From: a virus
Length of the DNA: 34,308 nt
Virus record (IMG/VR): IMGVR_UViG_3300020215_000108
Coordinates: 1 to 34,308 of that record
Strand: one strand, 5' to 3'
Position numbers and translations under genes: made by a program. Within the stretch, counting starts at the first letter, position 1, and each line of letters begins with the position of its first letter. Positions 19,255-25,717 of the stretch are shown here, piece after piece. The notes below the pieces were generated by a model that saw nothing but the letters and a program-made list of their open reading frames with translations, ran no database searches and was not told where the DNA came from.

Positions 19255-19573
19255 GCTTTTTGGAAATAAAGTTCATGCCCTTCGAATACGTCAAGGGTTA
19301 ACTCTCGACGAACTGGCAGAGCAAACCGGTTCCAGCAAGTCATATGTCTGGGAACTGGAAAATAAACCGATGACTCGGCCGTCAGCGGAGAAGATATTCA
19401 AGCTGGCCGAGGCACTCGAAACATCGCCGGATTTCCTCATGGACGATACTCAACAGAAAGAGCGGAAATCGGATAAAGATCGCGCCTTCTACAAGAAGTA
19501 TCTGAAGATGGACGAAAAGGGCAAGCGGCTCTTGAGATGCGTGTTGAATAGTTATTTACAGGTAAATAAGTAA
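19247..19573 (+). CDS. XRE-family regulator in rightward operon
   Basis: 108 residues from ATG 19247. Helix-turn-helix at about 6-64: KVHALRIRQGLTLDELAEQT, SSKSYVWELENKPMTRPSAE, IFKLAEALETSPDFL. The last 35 residues are charged and helical (DRAFYKKYLKMDEKGKRLL). It lies inside the rightward early operon, so it is made in lytic growth. It could turn down early transcription or act on host promoters. It is a third HTH regulator beside the two in the immunity region. Confidence 0.72.
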   Translation: MSKLFGNKVHALRIRQGLTLDELAEQTGSSKSYVWELENKPMTRPSAEKIFKLAEALETSPDFLMDDTQQKERKSDKDRAFYKKYLKMDEKGKRLLRCVLNSYLQVNK

Positions 19574-19782
19574 TGGCAAAAACAATTAAGCGATTAGAGG
19601 TCGAGCTTGAGATGGTGAAAGACGCGGTAATCAAGCTTACTAGCTTCCTTTACAGGGAACTGGGCGCGCAAGCGGTAACTGAAATTATAGATACGCTGCC
19701 CGGAAACCCCTCCCCACCCACCAATGAGGAACCGGGACGTGATGGCACAATGGACAGTAGCACGCAGAGAGGTGGGGTGTGA
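19573..19782 (+). CDS. Small hypothetical protein
   Basis: 69 residues. The ATG overlaps the XRE gene stop (TAATG). A coiled-coil-like start (IKRLEVELEMVKDAVIKLTS) is followed by a polar, Pro-rich tail. Co-translation with the regulator suggests a possible partner, but nothing more can be said. Confidence 0.5.
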   Translation: MAKTIKRLEVELEMVKDAVIKLTSFLYRELGAQAVTEIIDTLPGNPSPPTNEEPGRDGTMDSSTQRGGV

Positions 19783-20189
19783 GTAATCTAAGCATCGAGA
19801 AAAGGGCGGAAGGTATGACCGAGAAACGAGTTAATCCGGAGTTGGTGTTGGCGGCGGCGAAGATGGCACAACCAGATGTTGACTGGCAAAAGTGCTGGGA
19901 AGGTAATGAGCCGCACGTGTTTGCTAAGTGGTCGCCATTATCGAGCAGGACTATGAACTTTGACCCCCGTACCAGCAGTGCAAACGCCCACGCGCTTATG
20001 CTGGCTCTGGAACGTGAAGGCTGGACATTTATGTATATCAAGCTTTCGAAAGATCGCGGCATTTACTCCGCTAAGCGGGCCGGTAGCGAAATCATTGAGG
20101 ACGAATCTCCCGCTATGCGCCTATTAAAATGCGTCAGTGCCCAGTCCTCCATCCCTCTGTATTTAACCAACCCAGGCGGTGAAGTGTGA
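19779..20189 (+). CDS. Hypothetical protein
   Basis: 136 residues from a GTG overlapping the previous stop (GTGTGA); ATG 19815 with GGCGG upstream is an alternative start. Blocks VNPELVLAAAKMAQPDVDWQ, then TSSANAHALMLALEREGWTF and a C-terminal AMRLLKCVSAQS look like a small alpha/beta protein found in phage early operons. Not assigned. Confidence 0.55.
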   Translation: MSNLSIEKRAEGMTEKRVNPELVLAAAKMAQPDVDWQKCWEGNEPHVFAKWSPLSSRTMNFDPRTSSANAHALMLALEREGWTFMYIKLSKDRGIYSAKRAGSEIIEDESPAMRLLKCVSAQSSIPLYLTNPGGEV

Positions 20190-20563
20190 TGTTTAAAGCG
20201 GAAGAATTGATAGAGATCGCAAAGCGTGTTACCGGTAATGACCATGTGGTTGGCTGGTCTATCGAAAAGAAAGCTCAGGTCATACTTGAAGTTGAAAGTT
20301 ATACCGAGGGCCTTCCGAACAAAGGCGAGGAATGGTCACCCAAACTCGACGGCACCGAGCGGGAAAAGGCGCAGGCGCTGGATGTGATCAATTACCTGAT
20401 CAACAGGACAAGTGACTTTACCCGTCTTTCAAGAATCGATGATGGGGATGGAGCAGAATATTCCGTTTGGTTTTCACATGACGAAATTAGCCATGAAATG
20501 GTAGCGTCAGAACGAGATTTGCTCACCGCCGCCCTTCGCGCACTTCTGGAGAGCACAAAATGA
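20189..20563 (+). CDS. Hypothetical protein
   Basis: 124 residues from ATG 20189 (TGATG with the previous gene). Blocks: AEELIEIAKRVTGNDHVVGW, GTEREKAQALDVINYLINRT and SERDLLTAALRALLEST. Helical and acidic. No known motif. Confidence 0.52.
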   Translation: MFKAEELIEIAKRVTGNDHVVGWSIEKKAQVILEVESYTEGLPNKGEEWSPKLDGTEREKAQALDVINYLINRTSDFTRLSRIDDGDGAEYSVWFSHDEISHEMVASERDLLTAALRALLESTK

Positions 20564-20859
20564 CCAACCGCCGATTGCTGGATGCTGACATGTTGCTTAA
20601 TCACTTGGAGACCGAAGAAGTGAAGCTGATCCAGCTTTATCCAAAAAACGCCTACGGGATTCGTAAAGTAATTTCCAGGCTAAAATTCTTCATTGCTGAT
20701 GGCGAGTTTGACGCCCCGCCCTCGCTGGATAGGCAGGCGGTGATTGATAGGATTAATGCAAAGATGGATGAACTCAGCCCAGAGTGGAATAAGTTTTTCC
20801 GGGCTGGTTTTATTGATGAATTACTGGCAGAAATCGAAAGCGGCCGGGTGGGAGGGTGA
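20560..20859 (+). CDS. Hypothetical protein
   Basis: 99 residues. ADMLLNHLETEEVKLIQLYP, VISRLKFFIADGEFD, then VIDRINAKMDELSPEWNKFF. Helical. The start overlaps the previous stop (ATGA). Unrecognised. Confidence 0.52.
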   Translation: MTNRRLLDADMLLNHLETEEVKLIQLYPKNAYGIRKVISRLKFFIADGEFDAPPSLDRQAVIDRINAKMDELSPEWNKFFRAGFIDELLAEIESGRVGG

Positions 20860-20860
20860 G

Positions 20861-21142
20861 ATGAATAATAAGCGTAGAACAGGCCAATGGTACTGGATAG
20901 CCCTAGACACTGTCTTGGTTGACCCCAAAGGCAATACAGTTTTGCATGCGCCAAGCGGCGTTACTGTTGGGCTAGCCAGAAAAATAGCGGTCTCACTCAA
21001 CTGTCACGATGAATTAAAAAAGACGATTAGAGGATTGTTAAAAGTTTGCAATAAATCCCCTGACACGCCGGAAAATCTTGCCGAATTGCAATCGGCGCTT
21101 GATCAGGCCAAAGCCATTCTTAAGAAATCGGAGCAGAAATGA
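20861..21142 (+). CDS. Hypothetical protein
   Basis: 93 residues from ATG 20861 with GGAGGG upstream; the longer frame from 20744 runs inside the previous gene. A beta start (GQWYWIALDTVLVDPKGNTV) is followed by helices (VGLARKIAVSLNCHDELKKT). The latter half (LLKVCNKSPDTPENLAELQS) resembles small phage helical proteins. Not assigned. Confidence 0.52.
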   Translation: MNNKRRTGQWYWIALDTVLVDPKGNTVLHAPSGVTVGLARKIAVSLNCHDELKKTIRGLLKVCNKSPDTPENLAELQSALDQAKAILKKSEQK

Positions 21143-21603
21143 CCCTCTGCCGCCACTGCCTAAAGCCATACGAGCCAAACCGTGTCTGCTCATTCCAAAA
21201 GAAGCAGGACGGTAACGCGCTGTGTGCGCCGGAGCCGGAGAGGAAGGTTTCTAAGTCGGTTATGGTGAAGGTTAATCTCGGTTTAGCAAGGTGGGTCTTC
21301 CCAGACGATGACTGGTTAGCTACCAATGACGGTCAAGTAGTATCCATACCGGATGACGCGGAAGCGCCATCTCAATACTTTGATATCTCTGACGAACACG
21401 ACCTCAAGTCTACGTTGGCTAAACTGCTCAAACACAACTGGTCCATCAAAGAAACCAAACGCGGCGGCAAGCCGTGGTATGTCGCAGTGAAACTCAATAA
21501 TGAACCCGGAAAACCCAGAACAGAGGACGGTGAAGGCCACCCGGATAAAGCAATTCTGATTTCCCGGATCGTTCAGGAAATTACGGGGGAGAGGTGGGAT
21601 TAA
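21139..21603 (+). CDS. Hypothetical protein with N-terminal zinc-finger-like motif
   Basis: 154 residues. CRHCLKPYEPNRVCSF and a further Cys at about 29 suggest a four-Cys zinc site. A variable linker follows, then a mixed alpha/beta domain (WVFPDDDWLATNDGQVVSIP; DLKSTLAKLLKHNWSIKETK). It precedes xis with a TAATG overlap, the usual place of an accessory early gene. No function recognised. Confidence 0.55.
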   Translation: MTLCRHCLKPYEPNRVCSFQKKQDGNALCAPEPERKVSKSVMVKVNLGLARWVFPDDDWLATNDGQVVSIPDDAEAPSQYFDISDEHDLKSTLAKLLKHNWSIKETKRGGKPWYVAVKLNNEPGKPRTEDGEGHPDKAILISRIVQEITGERWD

Positions 21604-21872
21604 TGGCACTGATTACGCTAATTGATTGGGCAAAAGACAGTCTTGGACTGGACCCTCCCCCACCTATTCGCACCCTACAAAAGTGGGCCAGGGATGGGAA
21701 TATCTACCCGAAGCCGCAGTTATTCGGGCGGGAATACCGGGTGGAAGCGGACGCGGTATATATAAGGAAGGCCAGAAAGCCGAGCATAGGCCCAATTCAC
21801 GTGTTAAAGTCTGGAGATCCAGTAGTCAATGACATTATCAGTGGGAAGACCCAGAAGCGCAGGCAGGCGTGA
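21603..21872 (+). CDS. xis: Excisionase (Xis)
   Basis: 89 residues from ATG 21603, overlapping the previous stop. It directs Int towards excision by bending DNA at attP/attR. ALITLIDWAKDSLGLDPPPP, then IRTLQKWARDGNIYPKPQLF and GREYRVEADAVYI follow lambda Xis: LQEW, R..ETVRRWVRECRIFP and GREY.F...AV. The C-terminus is longer and basic. It overlaps int by 44 bases, as lambda xis and int overlap. Confidence 0.85.
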   Translation: MALITLIDWAKDSLGLDPPPPIRTLQKWARDGNIYPKPQLFGREYRVEADAVYIRKARKPSIGPIHVLKSGDPVVNDIISGKTQKRRQA

Positions 21873-23040
21873 TCTGCCGGATAATCTCACCCCCCGCATT
21901 CGCGGGGATGTAACCTATTGGTACTGGCGTGATCCAAGGGACGGGATAGAAAAGCCGTTGAAATGTCCCGGTGATAGATCAACCGCCATTCAGAGAGCAA
22001 AGGAATTAAATGCGCTAGTCACTCAAGAACTGGCCGAGAAAATTGTTTCTGACCTCATCGCCTCCCCGAAACGCAGCAAAGAAACACCGTTTAATGCGTT
22101 TGCTGTCCGATACCTTACACAATTAGAAGCACGGGAGTTTGCCAGCAATACGCTGAGGATGCGGAAGAGCCTGGTTAATGCGGCCATCCGGTATTTCGAG
22201 GACAAGCCCATTCGGGAGATCGGAGTGCCGGATATAGTCTCTCTTTTGAGATCCCTCACCTCACAGAGTAAGCACCGAATGGCGCAGGCCGTCCGAAGCA
22301 CATTAATAGACTTATGGGACGAAGCACACGCGGAAGGGTTATTGCCAGCAAATCATCCCAACCCCGCCCGCATCGCCAGGCGCCCGAAGGCCAAGGTGAA
22401 GCGCGCACGGTTAACGCTTGAAGCGTTTAACGCAATATTGGAATCCGCAAAGCGGTTTGCAGAGAAGCGTGGGGAGTGGATGCCGAACAGTATGTTGCTG
22501 GGTCTGGTAACAGGACAAAGGCCGAGTGATCTTGTCACCGCTCAGTTTCGAAGGGGTAAGGACTGGCTGGACGCTTGGCAGGCTTATCAGGCGGACTCCA
22601 AAAACAACCCGCCGCCCTACCCTCATGTACACGAGGGTTTTTTTTGGGTGGTTCAGCAGAAAACCGGAGCCTTGGTAAAAATTCCATTGAGCTTGCGACT
22701 TAATGCAATTGGAATGAGCGTTGGTGAGGTGATTGAGAAGTGCCGTTCACGGGTCGCGAGCCGGTACATATTGCACCACACAATCCCATTCGGTAACGCC
22801 CCACTGGGTAGCCCGATCAGTAATTTTCGCATTGCTCACGGCTTTGCAGACGCCAGGGATGCAACGGATTTGGAGTGGCTGGGGAAAGAGCCGCCGCCCT
22901 ATTACGAGATCCGATCACTTTCGGAGCGCCTGTACAGCGAACAGGGAATCAACACTCAATCCCTACTCGGACACAAGCATAAGAAGATGACCGAAGTTTA
23001 CGCGGACCCGCGACAAGCGGAGTGGATTACGGTAGGATAA
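21829..23040 (+). CDS. int: Lambda-type tyrosine integrase
   Basis: 403 residues from ATG 21829; GTG 21841 would give MGRPRSAGRRDLPDNL, aligning with the start of lambda Int, and is a good alternative. Arm-binding domain about 5-65, core-binding about 85-180, catalytic from about 190. Catalytic residues seen: Arg231 (TGQRPSDL), Lys278 (QQKTG), Arg362 (EIRSL), His382 (LLGHK) and Tyr391 (TEVYADPR). The His of the HxxR box is Tyr359 here (YYEIRSL). It integrates the phage by recombining attP with attB. It is the last gene of the rightward early operon. Confidence 0.92.
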   Translation: MTLSVGRPRSAGRRDLPDNLTPRIRGDVTYWYWRDPRDGIEKPLKCPGDRSTAIQRAKELNALVTQELAEKIVSDLIASPKRSKETPFNAFAVRYLTQLEAREFASNTLRMRKSLVNAAIRYFEDKPIREIGVPDIVSLLRSLTSQSKHRMAQAVRSTLIDLWDEAHAEGLLPANHPNPARIARRPKAKVKRARLTLEAFNAILESAKRFAEKRGEWMPNSMLLGLVTGQRPSDLVTAQFRRGKDWLDAWQAYQADSKNNPPPYPHVHEGFFWVVQQKTGALVKIPLSLRLNAIGMSVGEVIEKCRSRVASRYILHHTIPFGNAPLGSPISNFRIAHGFADARDATDLEWLGKEPPPYYEIRSLSERLYSEQGINTQSLLGHKHKKMTEVYADPRQAEWITVG

Positions 23041-23267
23041 TGGAAATATTCCGGGAGAATTTCGGAAATACCCCAAATTACCCGAGTAAAACCGCTGTGT
23101 GTTTGCTCCCCATGCAGACGAACAAAACGTTAACTTTTCCCATGAGAATTAATAGCTTAGGTGGGTTTTAAGGGTTAAAAATCGTGTATCAAAACAGCAG
23201 AACGCATCATATAACATTCAATGACTTACGCGGTAGATTCGGAAATGCCCGACGCTATATATATGGC
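23041..23267. other. Candidate attP interval (no gene)
   Basis: 227 bases with no plausible gene between int and the last tail gene. A 13-bp near-direct repeat, TTCGGAAATRCCC, lies at 23061-23073 and 23238-23250 (the latter in the 30 bases before the tail stop), and could be arm-type Int or Xis sites. AT-rich stretches (23120-23185) would suit IHF. No core identical to a tRNA or tmRNA end is recognisable, so the host site is unknown. No strong terminator is seen for either convergent unit. Confidence 0.45.
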
Positions 23268-23888
23268 TTAGGCAATCCGTTTCACGTAGCAGATACCGGT
23301 GGCAGCTTCGCTCAAGACAATGGTTCCAAGGGAAGTGTGGGTCGCGGTATCCCAGCGGGTGCCTACAATCGCCGTATGGCGCGAACCGGCCAAAGTAACG
23401 CCAAAGGCTATGCAATTACCAAACGATACCGCCCCAATTATGGTGATCGTGCCAGTAATGTGCTGATACCGCATCGCGGCTGTATCAAAATGCCCGTTAC
23501 CATTACTATCAACAACATCAACCTCATCTGTGGCAAAGGTTGTGGACGCTCTAAGGTCGCACCGATTATATCCGCCAATATCCTCAGTATTATTTGCTTG
23601 GATATAAAAATCAGAATCAGCCGCAAAAGACATGTGATCGAACGCTATTCGAATCTCATAAACCCCATCCTCACACGCAATATTAAGCGGAGTGCTGGCA
23701 GCGCTTATGGAGATTTTGGCGGTTTCGCCAACAGAAAGCCGGTAATCGGAAGGGGCATTGGTAAGATCGGCAACGGTATCAAGTTTGTGATGCCGCGAAG
23801 AAAGAGCATTGAGCGAACGAATAATGCCACTTCGCCACCTATCAATGGCCTGCCCTGCTTTTAAATCAAAAAATCGGATAAAGTCCAT
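23268..23888 (-). CDS. Putative tail fibre or tail-tip protein
   Basis: 206 residues. A short helical start (FIRFFDLKAGQAIDRWRSGI) is followed by an all-beta body with FATDEVDVVDSNGNGHFDTA (about 117-136) and a C-terminal domain of repeated short strands (HTSLGTIVLSEAATGICYVK). Asp/Asn-Gly-rich loops resemble calcium sites. As last gene of the late operon it is where receptor-binding proteins usually sit. No clear ribosome binding site precedes ATG 23888. No enzymatic domain is visible. Confidence 0.55.
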   Translation of the reverse strand: MDFIRFFDLKAGQAIDRWRSGIIRSLNALSSRHHKLDTVADLTNAPSDYRLSVGETAKISISAASTPLNIACEDGVYEIRIAFDHMSFAADSDFYIQANNTEDIGGYNRCDLRASTTFATDEVDVVDSNGNGHFDTAAMRYQHITGTITIIGAVSFGNCIAFGVTLAGSRHTAIVGTRWDTATHTSLGTIVLSEAATGICYVKRIA

Positions 23889-23907
23889 AAAGGAGCTTTA
23901 AAAGTGG

Positions 23908-24144
23908 TCAGGTCTTAACCAGAACAAAGCTACAATCCTGTGGATTTTTCCCTTTCTTCTCTACTTTAATACCTATTCTCTTTTCTGGGTCATTGGATGG
24001 AATATCGGTAGGAATAATTTCCAGGTCTCCGACTTTATAATTTTTGTTTATCTCATCAAAGACTGCGCTTTGTAGCTCCGCATACTTCTTTTTTGCGTCC
24101 AAAGCCTCTTTTACCAAACTAATAATGGCGTTTTTATGGCCCAT
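23908..24144 (-). CDS. Hypothetical protein between tail genes
   Basis: 78 residues: a helix (AIISLVKEALDAKKKYAELQ), then strands (DLEIIPTDIPSNDPEKRIGI) and a basic end. GGAG lies ten bases before the ATG. It may be a small chaperone or adaptor of the flanking fibre proteins. Its direct role is unknown. Confidence 0.55.
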   Translation of the reverse strand: MGHKNAIISLVKEALDAKKKYAELQSAVFDEINKNYKVGDLEIIPTDIPSNDPEKRIGIKVEKKGKNPQDCSFVLVKT

Positions 24145-24159
24145 TTAATGAACTCCGTG

Positions 24160-24208
24160 TTGAAAATTACAATAGATACGTCATACTCTCTGTAAGGAAC
24201 AGAGAGTA
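24160..24208 (+). promoter_or_regulatory. Promoter and inverted repeat before the lipoprotein gene
   Basis: TTGAAA (24160-24165) and CATACT (24182-24187) with a 16-base spacer form a plausible + strand promoter. TACTCTCTG (24184-24192) pairs perfectly with CAGAGAGTA (24200-24208) across TAAGGAA. If transcription starts at this promoter the repeat would act at DNA level as an operator over the -10 and start. If transcripts come from further upstream it would fold and hide the GAGAG ribosome binding site. Confidence 0.55.
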
Positions 24209-24213
24209 GTTTT

Positions 24214-24762
24214 ATGGAAAAAAACATTCTTAAGGCCGCGATACTGGCCTGCATGGTTGCAGCCTGCAAAGGAGGGTCAGGCGGTTCTGGATCATCGCTA
24301 AACAACTCTGACCCTGATGACCCACCACCAGAAGAGCCAACCGAACCAAAGCTTGAATCTTATCCATTCGATTTCGACATGGAGACACCTGGCGGTATCC
24401 AAATACAGACCAACAACATATTCGCTCCAGATGTTGATCAGTTAGATACTTGGTATGAAGAAACTCAGCAATGCGTGGCTGACGCCTTCACCACCCTAGG
24501 AATTTCCGGGTTCGAGTTTTTTGATGGGCCTCCAGTTGTAATAACTGAAGACCTTGAAGATTTATGCGCCACCGAAACCGGGTGGAACGCGGTTTATTGT
24601 GCTAATTATGAAACCCCGTTTATGGGTATAACTCAAATCAATGCTCAGTTCGCTAATAACTGGAAACACGAATTCATACATCACATTCTGTTTTATAACG
24701 AATTTGACGAGCAAATGAATTTAAACCACACCCCAACAGAAATATGGAATTGTCAAAATTAG
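24214..24762 (+). CDS. Cargo lipoprotein with HExxH metallopeptidase-like motif
   Basis: 182 residues. A signal peptide (MEKNILKAAILACMVAAC) has lipobox VAAC (Cys18 lipidated), followed by a Gly/Ser then Pro/Asp/Glu-rich tether to about residue 48. The domain from 50 has four Cys (87, 118, 129, 180) and ends with KHEFIHHILFYN, an HExxH motif (His152, Glu153, His156). His172 in LNHTPTEIW is a possible third zinc ligand. It is transcribed against all surrounding late genes and overlaps the fibre gene stop by four bases. A lysogen-expressed surface protease is inferred; the family is not recognised. Confidence 0.7.
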   Translation: MEKNILKAAILACMVAACKGGSGGSGSSLNNSDPDDPPPEEPTEPKLESYPFDFDMETPGGIQIQTNNIFAPDVDQLDTWYEETQQCVADAFTTLGISGFEFFDGPPVVITEDLEDLCATETGWNAVYCANYETPFMGITQINAQFANNWKHEFIHHILFYNEFDEQMNLNHTPTEIWNCQN

Positions 24763-25685
24763 ACTTCAAATCCCTGTAAATTAATCTCAATACCTCTTGC
24801 CGAATCTACGGTTGCTACCCAAGTTAAATCCATCCTTCGACTCGAATCAAGAGGTACTTTTATATTCGAATAATGAAGCACAACCACATCACCAATTGCC
24901 GCGGCTTCATACTCATAACCAGCTAAATTGGTTAACTCTGTTGTCCCGGCTGAACTCCCAGTTCTTCTTCCGTAGAGATTAATCCCACCTCCCGATGTGG
25001 CGCTAGTAGTAAAGGTCATTTCTAACTTCAGAATGGCAGCTCTGGCACCAGAAGGTGCGGAGTCTAATGGGGTCCATATATTTGTCGCGGATGAGCCTGT
25101 TGGTCCTATTGATTCAAAGGTGCCTTCTGTAATGTTTGCGTCAACGTCGAATCCAGTGCTGTCTGCCCCATCATTATGCAAATAAGTGGTTCTTACTTTG
25201 GTATACCCAGTGACGTCCGGGGTAGATGTTAACTCTATGGTTGAGCCTGTAATGGATGAAGAGCAAACAACGGCCGCACTAAGATTAATAGACCCGCTTC
25301 CGTTCGGGTCGAGCGTGATATCTCCATTAGAGTTCGTTGAGGAAATTGTATTGCCATTAAAAGCGAGATTGGCAACGATGTTAAACGGCGTCAAATTATC
25401 AATCGTCCACACAGCACCTGAGTTTGCATCCGCTGCGGCCTGCGATGGATATAGTGAGAGTTTGTATGCCTGGTCAACGTGCGGGATGATCACGTTCCCT
25501 GAAACGGTTGGGTATCCCTGCGAGTTGAGTGTAACCGTATTTACCAACGTGCCGCCGGTATTGTCAGTTGCCATCTGTAGCAGCGTAGAGGTGCCGTCTT
25601 GATAAGCTTTCAGAACATACCCCGACGCGGGCGCGCCGCTTACATGATACTGAGGCACAGTCAAAGCAATAGGATAATGAGCCAT
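24759..25685 (-). CDS. Tail fibre / tailspike with P22-like head-binding start
   Basis: 308 residues, GGAG seven bases before the ATG. The first 110 residues (YPIALTVPQYHVSGAPASGY, VLKAYQDGTSTLLQMATDNT, VTLNSQGYPTVSGNVIIPHV) follow the adaptor domain that joins tailspikes and fibres to P22-type tails. The middle has repeating Gly/Asn/Thr strands (NGNTISSTNSNGDITLDPNG), and the C-terminal half is a beta-sandwich with no visible endoglycosidase motif. It should be the receptor-binding fibre, at the end of the ejection-protein block where P22 has its tailspike. Confidence 0.72.
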   Translation of the reverse strand: MAHYPIALTVPQYHVSGAPASGYVLKAYQDGTSTLLQMATDNTGGTLVNTVTLNSQGYPTVSGNVIIPHVDQAYKLSLYPSQAAADANSGAVWTIDNLTPFNIVANLAFNGNTISSTNSNGDITLDPNGSGSINLSAAVVCSSSITGSTIELTSTPDVTGYTKVRTTYLHNDGADSTGFDVDANITEGTFESIGPTGSSATNIWTPLDSAPSGARAAILKLEMTFTTSATSGGGINLYGRRTGSSAGTTELTNLAGYEYEAAAIGDVVVLHYSNIKVPLDSSRRMDLTWVATVDSARGIEINLQGFEV

Positions 25686-25717
25686 TTAGCTCTCCAATAG
25701 ATAAAGAGGAATTCTTT

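Noticed and set aside
22621-22640. GAGGG then TTTTTTTT inside int as a terminator
   Set aside because: ACCCTC..GAGGGT forms a short hairpin before the T-run, but it is inside the catalytic domain coding sequence of int, which is intact on both sides; termination here would abolish Int.
23184-23864. 226-codon + strand frame opposite the last tail gene
   Set aside because: Composition is Arg/Asn/Gly/Ile-rich and unstructured, while the - strand frame over the same bases is a normal beta-rich protein. It is a reverse-strand shadow and starts in the attP interval without a ribosome binding site.
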